This document shows, piece by piece, positions 1 to 10,034 of a stretch of 64,000 nt of DNA. The notes under the pieces were generated by a model. It was given only the letters and a program-made list of their open reading frames with translations. It did no database searches and was not told the origin of the DNA. The stretch's first letter is position 1. Each line of letters begins with the position of its first letter. A program made the translations under genes and the position numbers. The stretch spans positions 310,001 to 374,000 of the forward strand of contig CM061255.1 of NCBI GenBank assembly GCA_022605425.2. Direction: 5' to 3'. This DNA is from Hamiltosporidium tvaerminnensis (lineage: Eukaryota > Microsporidia > Dubosqiidae).

Positions 1-797
1 CAGGTAAGCACTGATCAGTAAGCAATTTACCATTTTTAGGTGCATCTATAACTATTAATGTCATTTTTAATTCTTCACTTTGCTCATTTTTATTTTTATT
101 TCAGCTAGGCTAAGTTTATTTAATCATATCGAAAATCCTGGCAAAATCGAATTGTTTATTGTTATACACAAGAATTATGTTCAGCACTATGAATTCCTGC
201 TGTCTCTGTTCTGTTATGTAAAAAACTATTACATGCTATTCTAGCTGTGGATTCTGTCTAGTCCGTAGCAATTTTAGCCAGTCGAATGTGGCAATAAAGT
301 TATTGCAGAGGCCTGAAATCTTCTGTAATAGATATAAGTAGATATTTCTAATTTCTACATAATTATTTGACCAGGTATATGTTTTGATTCAAACAAACTG
401 ATGTATTTTGGTTTATCTTTTTTTTTCGAGTGATACGATAATAAAATATAGATAAACAAATCTGAATTTCTATTAAAGCCATGTATTATTTTTCTTATTC
501 TAATTGAAAATATATTTTATATTTTCAATTTTTTATAATAAAAGTCGTATATTTCATATTTCATATTTCATATTTCATATTTCATATTTCTTAAATTCTT
601 AAATTCTTAAAATATACGCTATAGTCAATCCTTTTATATCTTAGTCTTAAATGAATTTTAAATTTTAATTCCTTCATTCTTCATACTATTTACTCTGCTA
701 GAATCTTATTTTATATCTTATAAATATTTTATGTGTTATTTCCTCCATTTTCTTATTTTAATACAAGTGTTACAAATTTTACTTGTTAAACTCTACA
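1..797. other. AT-rich intergenic region upstream of the ING-like gene
   Basis: No gene is recognisable here. It contains a short simple-sequence tract at 548-612 (listed separately). The ORF of the next gene is open from a TTG at 783, but the first ATG is at 798. No CCC motif sits immediately before that ATG, unlike most other genes in the window. Confidence 0.6.
548..612. repeat. Simple tandem repeats (7-bp then 8-bp unit)
   Basis: About six copies of CATATTT are followed directly by three copies of TTAAATTC-like units. This is low-complexity sequence with no coding potential. Confidence 0.85.
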
Positions 798-1367
798 ATG
801 CCCTTCTTCATGTTACTTAAAACATCTTTAGATACTTTAGAAGAAATACCTATTCAGATACAACAAGCACTTACAAAACTTAAAGAAACAGAATCAAAGA
901 TAATGAAATACCAAGAAGAAATAAACAATAAATTATCTAAAATAGAAAATGACACATCTGATACAGATAAAGATTTAAATAAAGTAAACAGTGCATTACT
1001 AAATATTTATAAGCACGAGAAAGATATAGAAGTACATCTCAGTCATCTACATATGGTTTTGGATGAACAAATGTGTAATTTGGAAGAAACATGCGAAAAT
1101 TTTAAAGAAATTGTTTGTAAAACAGCAATACCACTTAAGAATAACAGAATTACTGGTGCTTTTGGAGTTTCACGTACAAATCAATCAGAAAAACAGGATA
1201 TTCCATATTGTTATTGCAGAAAGGGAGCAGAAGGACCAATGGTGGCATGTGACGGGCCAGAGTGTTCTCTTGAATGGTTTCATAATAAATGCGTTGGTCT
1301 TAAAGCACCACCTGTAGGTAAATGGCTGTGTAAAGAGTGTCAAGAAAAAACGGTAAAAGAAAAATAA
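798..1367 (+). CDS. ING-family PHD-finger protein (Yng-like chromatin reader)
   Basis: 189 aa from the first ATG. Residues 1-110 are helical and charged and begin with a leucine-rich stretch (SLDTLEEIPIQIQ) like the ING N-terminal domain. Residues 137-182 are a complete C4HC3 PHD finger: C138, C140, C151, C156, H162, C165, C178 and C181, with the ING signature EWFH and GKWLC. In ING proteins the tyrosine before the first zinc cysteine and the tryptophan of EWFH form the H3K4me3 pocket; both are present here (Y137, W160). ING proteins target histone acetyltransferase or deacetylase complexes (NuA4, NuA3, Rpd3) to nucleosomes; which complex applies cannot be told. The length is near the small end of the family (yeast Yng proteins are about 220-330 aa). 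The ORF stays open upstream to a TTG at 783, but ATG at 798 is the plausible start. AATAAA-like sequence follows the stop. Confidence 0.9.
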   Translation: MPFFMLLKTSLDTLEEIPIQIQQALTKLKETESKIMKYQEEINNKLSKIENDTSDTDKDLNKVNSALLNIYKHEKDIEVHLSHLHMVLDEQMCNLEETCENFKEIVCKTAIPLKNNRITGAFGVSRTNQSEKQDIPYCYCRKGAEGPMVACDGPECSLEWFHNKCVGLKAPPVGKWLCKECQEKTVKEK

Positions 1368-2883
1368 TAGTTCTTAATAAAAAAATATTTCTGATCAAAA
1401 ATTGTTTTATTCTTGTATTTAGTACGTCATCTATAAATTTATTTCAGTTCCATTTTTTCGAACTTTTTTTTTACATTTTCTATTTACTTTTTTAATTACT
1501 TTTAACTTTTCTTTTTCTATTTTTTGTAACTTCTATTAAAGCTTTGAGCATAAATTTGTTGGAATGGACAAAAAATGTAAATACTGTTTTAAGAAAATAA
1601 ATAATTCTTTGATACAACAATAAATATAAATGAATATTTGCAATCTTCTAGTATATATCGAGTAATTTCACAAAGATAAACGATAAGAACTCACTTCTAA
1701 ATATTTAATTTTTATAAAAATATAAGAAAACAACCCAGTATTCCGATTAAAACATAAATCTTATTATTTGTTCATAAATATGTCACAACTAACAATAGTT
1801 AGTGAAGTATAATTGGATATAATTTAAAACAATTGATTGGTCAAAAAAAAATATTTGCACTAACAATCTTAAAAAACTGTTCTAAGTTTATTAAATGGCA
1901 AGAATGACTTGAATAAATGATGTTTTTTTAATTCTTTAGGGGTAGGATTATGATTCAATGTAAATGCTTGTTTGGATTTTTTTTCTAAAAATTGATCAAA
2001 CTATAAACTCTAGTAAAGTATAATTAATAATTGAAAACTGTGCCTCTGAATAATTTATTTATATCGCTAAAAATTATTAAAATATTTATGCTTCAAATAA
2101 TATCCTAGAATTTTATATGCGTTTTAAGAAGATATTTGATAAAAAAAACAATAGGAAGTTAGAAAGCTATTCAATTATCAAATAAATTCTGAAAATAATT
2201 TTTTTTCTGACGAAGATACCCTCCATATAAATAAATACCAACGAAAAAAAATAATTTAATAAAAATAGGTGGTTAGCTTAGCAAAACAACATAAAATACT
2301 GAACTAAAGCTAAAATAGTATTAAGCTGTAGATCAGAGTAAGAATTATATGCTATTAAAAAAATCTTGAATTTTTTTGAGAAATAATCAAAGATAGCTAA
2401 AATGCAAATATGAAAGCCAAAAAAATATACGAGCAAACAGAATGGTGAAGTTATAAAAACTATATCGAAATTCGAGAAAAATAGCTCATAAAATGACGAT
2501 TTGAATCAGATGCCTGCAAACCAAAGCCGGCGTAAGCTACTTTAAACAATACTTGCATCTGACCTGTCTCAAGTGTTTTTTTTTAAAAATAACCTAGTAA
2601 AAGATGAATAATACAAAAAAATATAATTATAGATAATTTTCAGCACGAATTTTTAATACAAAGAAAATTTATTTGGTTTTTAACATTTTTTTAAACCATA
2701 AACCCTATTATTTTTCATTTTATACTAAAAAAACAAAATGAAATATTAAAAAACGAATAGCATATTTTATTATTAATGAGATTTATGTAGTTGAATTTAT
2801 GATTTAAATTCACTGGTAGAAATTATCAACAGCAACTCCAATTGCTTATATGTTTATTTGGATTTATAAATATTTTTTTTTGT
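1368..2883. other. AT-rich gap, nothing recognised
   Basis: I see no ORF of convincing composition, no tRNA-like arms and no clear repeat here. Homopolymer A and T runs are common. Confidence 0.5.
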
Positions 2884-3103
2884 GAGTGGAGGGAAGATAA
2901 CCAGATTAAAACTATCTGCATAGTAATAAATGTGTAGAAACGATATCAAAATCATTGCTTTTATAGTGGTGGAATTTAAACCACACCGAATCTATAAATC
3001 AATCTCCTATAATCCCGAGTTATAACATATTAAAAGAAACATATGGAAAACCTCTATTTGTTCCTCCTCGACACCGTGAAGTAAAAGAGGAATGGAGTAG
3101 AAT
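2884..3103 (+). mobile_element. Interspersed element relic, subfamily with coding-like segment (copy F)
   Basis: The first ~115 nt match the 5' end of the ~730-bp element family (GTGGAGGGAAGATAACCA, then a conserved stretch ending in AAACCACACC). After that the sequence departs from the 730-bp family but matches the copy at 12,314-12,535. The shared downstream part can be read as a peptide containing SPIIPSYNILK, then FVPPRHREVKEEW and a stop. This may be a fragment of the longer parent of the 730-bp family; that is inference. Confidence 0.65.
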
Positions 3104-3583
3104 GTAAGGCTTTTTTTTGTAAATTTCAGTTTAGAGAATGTTTCTTTATACTGATAGGAAGTGCCGAAAGAGGAAATTAAGCCTCGAGAAAATTTATGAA
3201 CGTGATTGAATTAAGTGGCTGAGAGACCCTTATAAAATTTCAGTGATTAAGTTGAATTCTTTGCTTTGAAAATATTGTTAAGATAAAATTTCCCTTTTTT
3301 GAACATCTTATGAAACTTTTAACATTTCATGAGAATATAAATTATAAAAATTTAAGTAATGCTTTTCAGCATTTTAAAACATAAGCTGATGAGTTATTGT
3401 CCCGCGAGACTTTTATAGAAACCAATATGGCTTTTGAGCTAGAAAGTTTGGCAACCATTGCTTTAGATTAATAGCCTACTATATTTTCATTTTTTTTGTT
3501 GAATGTAAAAATTGGTTCGTTCTAAGGGCTTACCAGATGAAGAGAATATTTGGGGTCAAAAAAATATATAAAAATAATTTTTT

Positions 3584-3957
3584 TTGACTCGAAATCAAGA
3601 AATTCTTGATAATAAGTATGCAGAGATAAGAGTAAACACCGGAATAAAAACTTATGTTAAAATTCGGTGTAATAGACCCGATATATTTATTTTAGATAAA
3701 AAGAAGAATAAGATAACACTCATTGAAGTAGGAATCACTTCCCAAGATTCTCTTCAAATAGTTGAAACTGAAAAACTTAGGAACTACGACTTGTTAGTCA
3801 ATGAGTTGGGTTTTATTTATAAATTTAGTGTTGATATAATCCCTTATGTGATGGATGACCTGGGACAGTATTGTGACAAAATATTATAATTCACACCTTA
3901 AAAGACTAGAAATACCCATGAATGTAGAGGCATGCATTCAGTCTATAGTACCGAAAT
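3584..3957 (+). pseudogene. Non-LTR retrotransposon polyprotein C-terminal relic
   Basis: The reading frame from about 3,584 encodes YAEIRVNTGIKT, then RPDIFILDKKKNKITLIEVG and TEKLRNYDLL. This is the conserved C-terminal segment after the reverse transcriptase in microsporidian and other non-LTR elements, which resembles a PD-(D/E)xK-type nuclease fold (RPD ... E-V). Around 3,858 the frame shifts by one base: IIPYVM continues in the next frame as DSIVTKYYNSHLKRLEIP and NVEACIQSIV, then a stop at about 3,955. Immediately upstream (about 3,480-3,583) broken frames still give WFVLRAYQMK-like text. There is no ATG, so this is a decayed fragment, not a gene. It belongs to a different lineage from the retrotransposon at 42-47 kb. 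Confidence 0.8.
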
Positions 3958-4322
3958 GAAAGTCGAAACAATTTCTTGCGATCGACGAAGAAGACTTGAG
4001 TTAGAAACAAATGCTGAAGAGAGCTGAGAGAGAGCGTCAATGTGTGTTATTATGAGAGCAGAGATGCATGAGGAACCAACGCATTCTTTAAAGCAAGCAA
4101 GTAGAGAGGAAGATGGTGCAAAAAATTTAAAAGCAAAAAATAGTGCACCCTTTGTTTCAGAAGAAGGAACCACTATAGAGAACCGACGATAAATATAAAT
4201 GAAGGGTCAGATTTGTAATATGAAACAACTGTGGTAAAAGAGGTATAAGAAAATGCAAAAAAAGTGAAAACCTATTTAAACCATTTAAGCCCAGAATTTT
4301 ATTTAATTATATATTGACTCGA
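3958..4322. other. Short spacer with purine-rich, possibly decayed coding sequence
   Basis: The + strand is unusually A/G-rich and one frame (about 3,955-4,192) is nearly open, with a single in-frame TGA. It could be the downstream tail of the retrotransposon relic. No family is recognised. Confidence 0.35.
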
Positions 4323-5048
4323 ATGTGGAGGGAGGATAACCACATAAAAAACTTTTTGCTTGGCAATGAGTGTTTGAAACTGGTGTGAGATCATTGTTTG
4401 GATTTTTGTTGGAAAAAAACAAAACTACATCTTCGGTTGTTCCATGGGAGTTGTTATGAGGAAGAGAGGTCTCAGAAATGGGCAAACATTTTCAACAAAT
4501 TTATTTGTAGTTTTTTATGTAACTAGATTGCAGAGCGCAGCTGAACATGTAGGTAATTGCAATGTATAAGCTTGGAAACCTAGCCTTGTTCACTCGGGTT
4601 AGAAGACTTGCACCTGGGAGATATAAAAACAAAAACATTTAAAGCCAGGAAAGCTAAGTAGCAGGTTATACCTATTGGTATGGCATTGCACTGTCTAAGT
4701 GGACTCCATGTAAATCTCTGAAATATATCTTAACTAGAAGTTTATTGAGTTCAAAAAGGGAAGAGTAAGTGGGAAGGCTGCATAGGCTTGGGGAAGCCTA
4801 GGGGGGCTTCGGTCTTCTATTACACTCCATGCAACGGACTTTAAAGAACACCGGGCAACTGACTCGCCTATTAATTGGATTCTACACACCTGGTAAATGA
4901 AAAGCGTTGGGACTTCGGTATCTCAGGGAGTACTGATGGAATGTTGGAGTAGCATTTATTTATGTTAAACCTAGAACTGCGTTAATGTCATGAAAACAAA
5001 TATAACACTTGCCACTGTTTTAAAAAGATGTGATACCTTTAAATAAAG
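4323..5048 (+). mobile_element. ~730-bp interspersed element, copy A
   Basis: Full-length relative of the copy at 20,491-21,220. It begins ATGTGGAGGGAGGATAACC and ends AAATAAAG. Landmarks in order are CTTGGCAATGAGTG, GTTCCATGGGAGTTGTTATG, AAGCTAAGTAGCAGGTTATA, a hairpin-prone CCTAGGGGGGCTTCGG, CCATGCAACGGAC and AACTGCGTTAATGTCATG. The flanks share TTGACTCGAA (4,314-4,323 and 5,062-5,071), a candidate target-site duplication with 13 extra bases at the 3' side. No ORF is conserved between copies, so it looks non-autonomous. Confidence 0.85.
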
Positions 5049-6936
5049 ATTTTCCTATTATTTGACTCGAAATTTTAATTAAATAAAACTGAAAATGAAT
5101 TTAAAGAAAGGTAAATAATATTTTTTTATTTAATAATCGTTTTTTACAATATTTAAATTTCTCATAAAATATTGGGTAATAGAAGTAAAATATATATTAT
5201 AATAAAGTACAAACACCATCAAATAAAATTTCGTTCATTTTATACTTCTATTACCAAATATTGATTATCATTTCAAATGGTAAAAAATTGAATTCACTGG
5301 ATAATAGGTCAAAAAAGTTCAACATACTTTCTCTTTCAAATATCACCATTTCTTTTATTATCTTGTACTTCTCGCATATTTTCTATATCTTTTTAAAATA
5401 AATAGTTAGAAAATTAGTCTTTACAAACTTATGTTTTATATTCTAAACTTTCTATTTTAAAATCAATAATGGAATTTTTAAATGGTCTTTTGGATATTTT
5501 TGATATTCTTATATACGAAAACACACTACTTGTTAGTTTAGATAGGAATTACAATGAGTAGATACTATTTTTCTGCATAAATATGTTCCTTTGATATCCG
5601 TTTGATGCTGTATTTCATTATGAATATATTGTATTGTGGTGCAGATATATATGTTAAAATTAAAATCACCATATAGCAATTCTAAGCTCTGAAATAATAA
5701 CTTAATAATCTAGTCTTATACAGATATATTATATAGAATACATATGAATAATATCATTAAAGTGTCACCATTTTTTAGTTTCATTATAGCCTTACCTATT
5801 GAACTAAATTCATATAAGTTGTATTTCTAGGCCTTTTTGTAGATTTGTTTTTATAAAATATCTTTCTTTCGTACTTTGTAATAAGTTTTTTCAAAAGAAT
5901 TGGTTCGTATATTACTTTTTAATTTTTTTTTTTCTAAATAATACATGTTTATTTCATGTATAATATATTTCCAAGTCAGTTTTTTTTAGTTTTGTTATAT
6001 AATCAGTTATTTGATTGTAATTTACCCTTATATAATAAATATGCTTTTTATGGATCTTTCTGTGTTAATAAAAAGTAGAACTTTATACTTTTCATATAGT
6101 TTAGTATAGTTTAGTATGGTTAGTATAGGTTAGTATAGTTTAGTATAATTTCATATAGTTTAGTAATTTTAATATCTTTAAAACTTTAATCGGTAGTAAA
6201 GATAGTTAAAATACTACAGTAATGTTTCTATATCTTGAATCCTTATTGTTTTGAAAGAAATACCTTGGTAATATAACAGTCCAATTGATATAAATGTTAT
6301 ATTGTAAGAGAAAAGGAAAAATATGCTTTGATCTTTGTATTTCTCATTATCTTAAGAATTCTTTTTTGATATATCATATAAAATATAAGTCAAAATTTAA
6401 AATTGATTTTTAAAATTCCGTTTTTCTGTTTCTTTAAAAGTACATTTCTTTTTGTAGAGTATTAATAGAATAAAAGTGTCTTTAAGTGTAAATATATCTT
6501 TAAATATGTGTTTTCTTAGAGTTGTTAGATTTAAATAACATATTAATAATAACTATCAGATAAACACAGAAAAATAGACTACCTGATAAAAAAAAATATA
6601 TACGAGTAGATAAATAAGTAGAATATTTTAGATTGTAAAATATATAAATATTCATTTTTTTAAGTGGGTTTATAATATCTTATGTTGAACGTTGTTTCGA
6701 AAAGAGAAAAATATTATTTATCTCTAATATTTTTTTGAAGTCATTTTAATATTTTTCCTTGAACATGTATATCATATGTTCGAGATGATAAAAAACTAAA
6801 TTGTTTTATTTTTTTGCATTTGATTTGTAATATTTTTTCATGTTCTATTAAGAACAGAAAGATATTATTTGTATCTAATATTCTGTTGAGTCGGTTAAAA
6901 TAATTTTTAAAGAATTAAAATTCTAGTATTTTGTAT
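5049..6936. other. AT-rich gap, nothing recognised apart from a short tandem repeat
   Basis: Very AT-rich. The only structure I can support is the ~10-bp repeat at 6,094-6,166. Confidence 0.5.
6094..6166. repeat. Tandem repeat of TATAGTTTAG-like 10-mers
   Basis: About seven imperfect copies of a TATAGTTTAG unit in a row, some reduced to 8-9 bp. This is simple-sequence expansion. Confidence 0.85.
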
Positions 6937-7075
6937 ATCTCGGTCCGGAACTACTTATTCGTCAGGTTACAAATAACCTGCTTATTTCGTAGTTAATCTT
7001 TTTTCTATGAAAAGATTGTGTCGCTATCCGCCACCTGCGACCCGCCCAGTAGTTGAGACTTACCCTGGGAAAAAC
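6937..7075. ncRNA. Candidate structured RNA (GC-rich island with nested hairpins)
   Basis: A sharp GC-rich island of ~140 bp in sequence that is otherwise about 80% AT. It contains several perfect stems: AACTAC/GTAGTT enclosing CAGGTTA-CAAA-TAACCTG; AATCTTTT/AAAAGATT; GTCGC/GCGAC; and CCCAG/CTGGG. No ORF crosses it. In AT-rich genomes such islands are often RNA genes. I compared it by eye with U1, U2, U4, U5, U6, SRP, RNase P/MRP and 5S landmarks and found no convincing match, so identity and strand remain open. Confidence 0.4.
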
Positions 7076-7804
7076 AATAGAACTCATATTTTTATGAATA
7101 GCCTTTTCTAAATTCCAAATCAATAATTTTTATTTATCTAAAAACGACTCTTGTTTATACCTTTAAGAAATACTACTCTTACAAATTTCTAAGTTCCCAA
7201 AATCTATATCTAAAATTTAATATTTCCTTGAGAATTGCTTATTAAAAAACACGTTTAAATAATTTTATAAAATATTATAACAAATAATTTTCCTTTTTCT
7301 TATCTAATTCTTTATATCTATTGGTTACTTAAAGTAATATCTTAAAAGTATTTTAAATATACTCTATTCTATTCGTTTTTTTATACTTTGATGTATCAAT
7401 AAATATTATCATTTAGCATATTAATACTATACAAATTAATCGTTATGAATAACTTTATAAAAGAATATAAGGATAAATAAATAATAAATAATGAATACAA
7501 TAATAATGGAACACAATAATATAGATTAGATTATAAATAATATATTTTTTAAAATTATATCATTATTGGAGAAACCAAAAAAATGATTTTTTAAACTCTT
7601 TCTTCATTATAATTTAAAGACAAATCACATTGTATTGATTAGTTTAGATAAATTGATTTGTATTGTTTAAAATATTGATTATCTTATATCTTATAAGTGG
7701 AATGCGATAACAACAAGTCACTGTTTCGGATGATAAAGAGTGTACCAACCGAAAATCAAAGCTTTGGTTTTTAAAGTATTAACATTTGCTCTTACTAGAT
7801 AATC
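7076..7804. other. AT-rich gap, nothing recognised
   Basis: No gene or repeat that I can support. A weak palindrome around AAAGCTTTGG lies near 7,765. Confidence 0.45.
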
Positions 7805-8010
7805 GGTACAAAAAATATATTTTTAAGATAAAACAGATAAAGATCCGTTGTAGGAACATCTGTCTTTTCAATCAAGATTGGTAGAAAAAAAATATATTTT
7901 TAGGATTTAACAAATGAAGATCCATTGTAGGAACATCTGTCTTCTCAATCAAGATTGGTACAAAAAAATATATTTTAAGATAAAATAATTACCGACCCAT
8001 TGTAGTAAAA
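7805..8010 (+). repeat. ~76-bp direct repeat, 2.7 copies, running into the DRE2 start
   Basis: Units start at 7,805, 7,880 and 7,957, each with GGTASAAAAAA followed by TATATTTT. The first two continue through GATCCRTTGTAGGAACATCTGT and CAATCAAGATT. The third is cut short where the DRE2 ATG (8,011) begins, so the presumed promoter is embedded in the last unit. In that unit GATCC reads GACCC, giving the CCC motif seen before other genes. Confidence 0.85.
7996..7998 (+). promoter_or_regulatory. CCC motif upstream of DRE2
   Basis: CCC 13 nt before the ATG at 8,011. CCC/GGG-type motifs close to start codons are a known promoter-associated signal in microsporidia. The same motif precedes five other genes in this window. 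Confidence 0.55.
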
Positions 8011-8367
8011 ATGGAAAAAAACGATGATAAAAATAAAGAAAGCAGTGATGAATTGACTGTAGAACAAATGCAAGAAATACTTTCAAAATCCATTAAAAGA
8101 GTTGTGAACAATAAACCAGATGACTTTCTTACAGAAGAAGATAAAACAAACAATAATAAATGTGATATTTCCACAACAAAAAAGAAAAGAACTTGTGCTA
8201 ATTGTACGTGCGGTAGAAAAGATGAAAAAGAATTTAAAAGTAAATGTGGTAGTTGTGGGCTAGGGGATGCATTCAGATGTTCTGATTGTCCTTATAAAGG
8301 ATTTCCACCTTTCAAAGAAGGAGAAGAAGTTTTTTTTAATATGGATGATAATGAAGACAGTAAATAA
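8011..8367 (+). CDS. DRE2: Dre2/anamorsin (CIAPIN1), minimal Fe-S cluster domain protein
   Basis: 118 aa. The C-terminal half is the CIAPIN1 domain with both cysteine motifs intact: C51-x10-C62-x2-C65-x-C67 (2Fe-2S site) and the twin CX2C motif C79-x2-C82-x7-C90-x2-C93 within [12 protein letters not shown] and CPYKGFPPF. Dre2 receives electrons from the diflavin reductase Tah18 and feeds the cytosolic Fe-S assembly (CIA) pathway, a function retained in mitosome-bearing microsporidia. The usual N-terminal methyltransferase-like domain (~130-170 aa) is absent. Only a ~50-residue charged segment precedes the clusters; its helical stretch ([18 protein letters not shown]) may replace the linker. 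The gene sits 330 bp upstream of the eL30 gene on the same strand, with a direct repeat right before its start. Confidence 0.95.
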   Translation: MEKNDDKNKESSDELTVEQMQEILSKSIKRVVNNKPDDFLTEEDKTNNNKCDISTTKKKRTCANCTCGRKDEKEFKSKCGSCGLGDAFRCSDCPYKGFPPFKEGEEVFFNMDDNEDSK

Positions 8368-8518
8368 ATTATAATTGTTATATTTTATAGTTTCGTGACA
8401 TTATTCTGTTGTCACAAATATTTCTCTTTTTAGATCTGTAGGATTTATGAATTTAAATGTTTTTTTATTTCATTTAAAAATAAAATTTATTTCTATTTCA
8501 ACTATTTTAAATTTCTTA

Positions 8519-8640
8519 GTATTTTATTTCTTCTTATAAAATATTTCTAAATATTTGAAATACATTTATTTCCTCTTGTAATATTTTATTTCTTATTATA
8601 AAATATTTCTAAATATTTAAAATACAGTTATTTTTTCTTT
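8519..8640. repeat. 62-bp tandem duplication between DRE2 and eL30 genes
   Basis: Two copies beginning ATTTTATTTCTT (8,521 and 8,583), each continuing through TATAAAATATTTCTAAATAT. Non-coding. Confidence 0.8.
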
Positions 8641-8687
8641 CTATTTTTTCTAACTTTCTAACTATTTTATTTTCTTCTTTTAAGAAA

Positions 8688-8690
8688 CCC
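8688..8690 (+). promoter_or_regulatory. CCC motif upstream of the eL30 gene
   Basis: CCC 9 nt before the ATG at 8,699, in a C/T-rich stretch followed by TTATTTAA. Same arrangement as at other genes here. Confidence 0.55.
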
Positions 8691-8698
8691 TTATTTAA

Positions 8699-9022
8699 AT
8701 GGCAAGAAAGAAGAAAATAGTAGAAGGAATAGCAACAAAACTACCACTGGCTATTAAGACAGGTAAATACACTTTAGGTTATAAATCTGCATTATTATCT
8801 TTATTAAACCAGACAGCTAAAATATTGGTAATTGCATCTAACTTTCCTTCTACGAAAAGAAGATTACTAGAATATTATGCAATGTTGGCAGATAATACAC
8901 CTATTTGCATATATGATGGAAATAATAATGAACTGGCAAAGACATGTGATAAAGGATTTAGAATTGGAGTGGTTTCTGTTTTAGATGTTGGTGAAGCTGA
9001 TATGTTGTTGGCTATGGATTAA
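8699..9022 (+). CDS. RPL30: 60S ribosomal protein eL30
   Basis: 107 aa, full length for eL30 (about 105-115 aa). It has the typical order: an N-terminal KLPLAIKTGKYTLGYKSAL segment, then AKILVIASNFPSTKRRLLEYYAML, and the C-terminal ACDKG/GVVSVLDVGEAD-type end (here TCDKGFRIGVVSVLDVGEADML). eL30 belongs to the L7Ae/L30e kink-turn-binding family and sits at the base of the large subunit near the subunit interface. No intron is needed to give a full protein. The CCC motif and short AT leader immediately upstream are consistent with a leader of only a few bases. Tandem repeats follow the gene. Confidence 0.97.
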   Translation: MARKKKIVEGIATKLPLAIKTGKYTLGYKSALLSLLNQTAKILVIASNFPSTKRRLLEYYAMLADNTPICIYDGNNNELAKTCDKGFRIGVVSVLDVGEADMLLAMD

Positions 9023-9125
9023 AGAATATTTAATATTTTATTTCTTTCTCTCTTCATAAGAAATTATATTTCCTTTCTATTTTTAATTTTCTTTCTTTTC
9101 AAATTAATCATCGTTAAAAGAAATT

Positions 9126-9340
9126 ATATTTTCTTTAAGATTTATAATTTTAATTCTCGTATTTTCTCTTTCTTTATTTTAAAATGCAAGCATATTTTCT
9201 TTAATATTTATAATTTTAATTCTCGTATTTTCTCTTTCTTATTTTTTAAATGCAATTATATTTTATATAATATTTATAATTTTAATTCTCGTATTTTCTC
9301 TTTCATATATTATTTAATGCAATATATTTTATTTAATATC
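9126..9340. repeat. 66-bp tandem repeat, 3.3 copies, downstream of the eL30 gene
   Basis: Units start at 9,126, 9,192, 9,258 and 9,324, an exact 66-bp period. Each begins ATATTTT and continues TTATAATTTTAATTCTCG followed by TATTTTCTCTTTC. Between-unit differences are mainly at the unit ends. Confidence 0.9.
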
Positions 9341-9570
9341 TTTTTTTTTATATAATTTTTTTTATTTATAATTGTATTACCTTCTTCTAAGTCGTTTATT
9401 TCTTGCTTATAAATAGTTAGGTATTTCAGTCTTTTTGTAAAATGAAATATTTTATGCATATATCTTTTTTAATTTAGTTAATAATTGCATGTTTAAAACA
9501 TTTTTTGTTTAAATTTATTTATTGGAAATCTAAAATAAAATAATCATTATTTCATAATCATTTGAAAAAA

Positions 9571-9712
9571 TTGGAATTTTAATTCATTTAGTTTAACATC
9601 ATAAATACTTTAGATAAAATAGAAAATTAATTGGAATTTTAATTCATTTATATTTTAGATTATAAATATTTCAAATAAAATACAAAATTAATTGGAATTT
9701 TAATTATAATTT
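9571..9712. repeat. ~60-bp tandem repeat, 2.4 copies
   Basis: Copies begin TTGGAATTTTAATT at 9,571, 9,631 and 9,692 (periods 60 and 61). This is a second independent tandem array in the eL30-TAF12 gap; the remainder of that gap (9,023-10,034) is AT-rich with nothing recognised. Confidence 0.85.
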
Positions 9713-10034
9713 TAACAGTCATAATTTTTTTTAGAACTATAAATCATAAACTACCATATTACCAATAATTTTAACAAAAAATCATCAAATAAATTTTTTT
9801 TTTCGTAAAATCAATTATTATAACAAATATAAAGAGAATAATTTAATCTGGTATTTACTAAAAAATACAAATAAGTAATTAAAAAAAATAATTATTAGAG
9901 GAAATAGAAAGGTAATAATCAATCTTAAATTTGTGACAAATCTGACTTATATTTAAAAACTAAACGAGAATAATATATGAAGGTGGAATATTTTAAATTA
10001 AGGAATGAATATTTAATAAAAACTGTGACAGCTA

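Noticed and set aside
3943-4485. Two minus-strand ORFs of 60-76 codons
   Set aside because: One is opposite purine-rich sequence that reads better on the + strand; the other spans the boundary of the 730-bp element copy A.
7050-7072. ACTTACCCTGG resembling the 5' end of U1 snRNA
   Set aside because: One base too many relative to the U1 5' sequence, not followed by U1-like stems or an Sm site, and microsporidia often lack U1.
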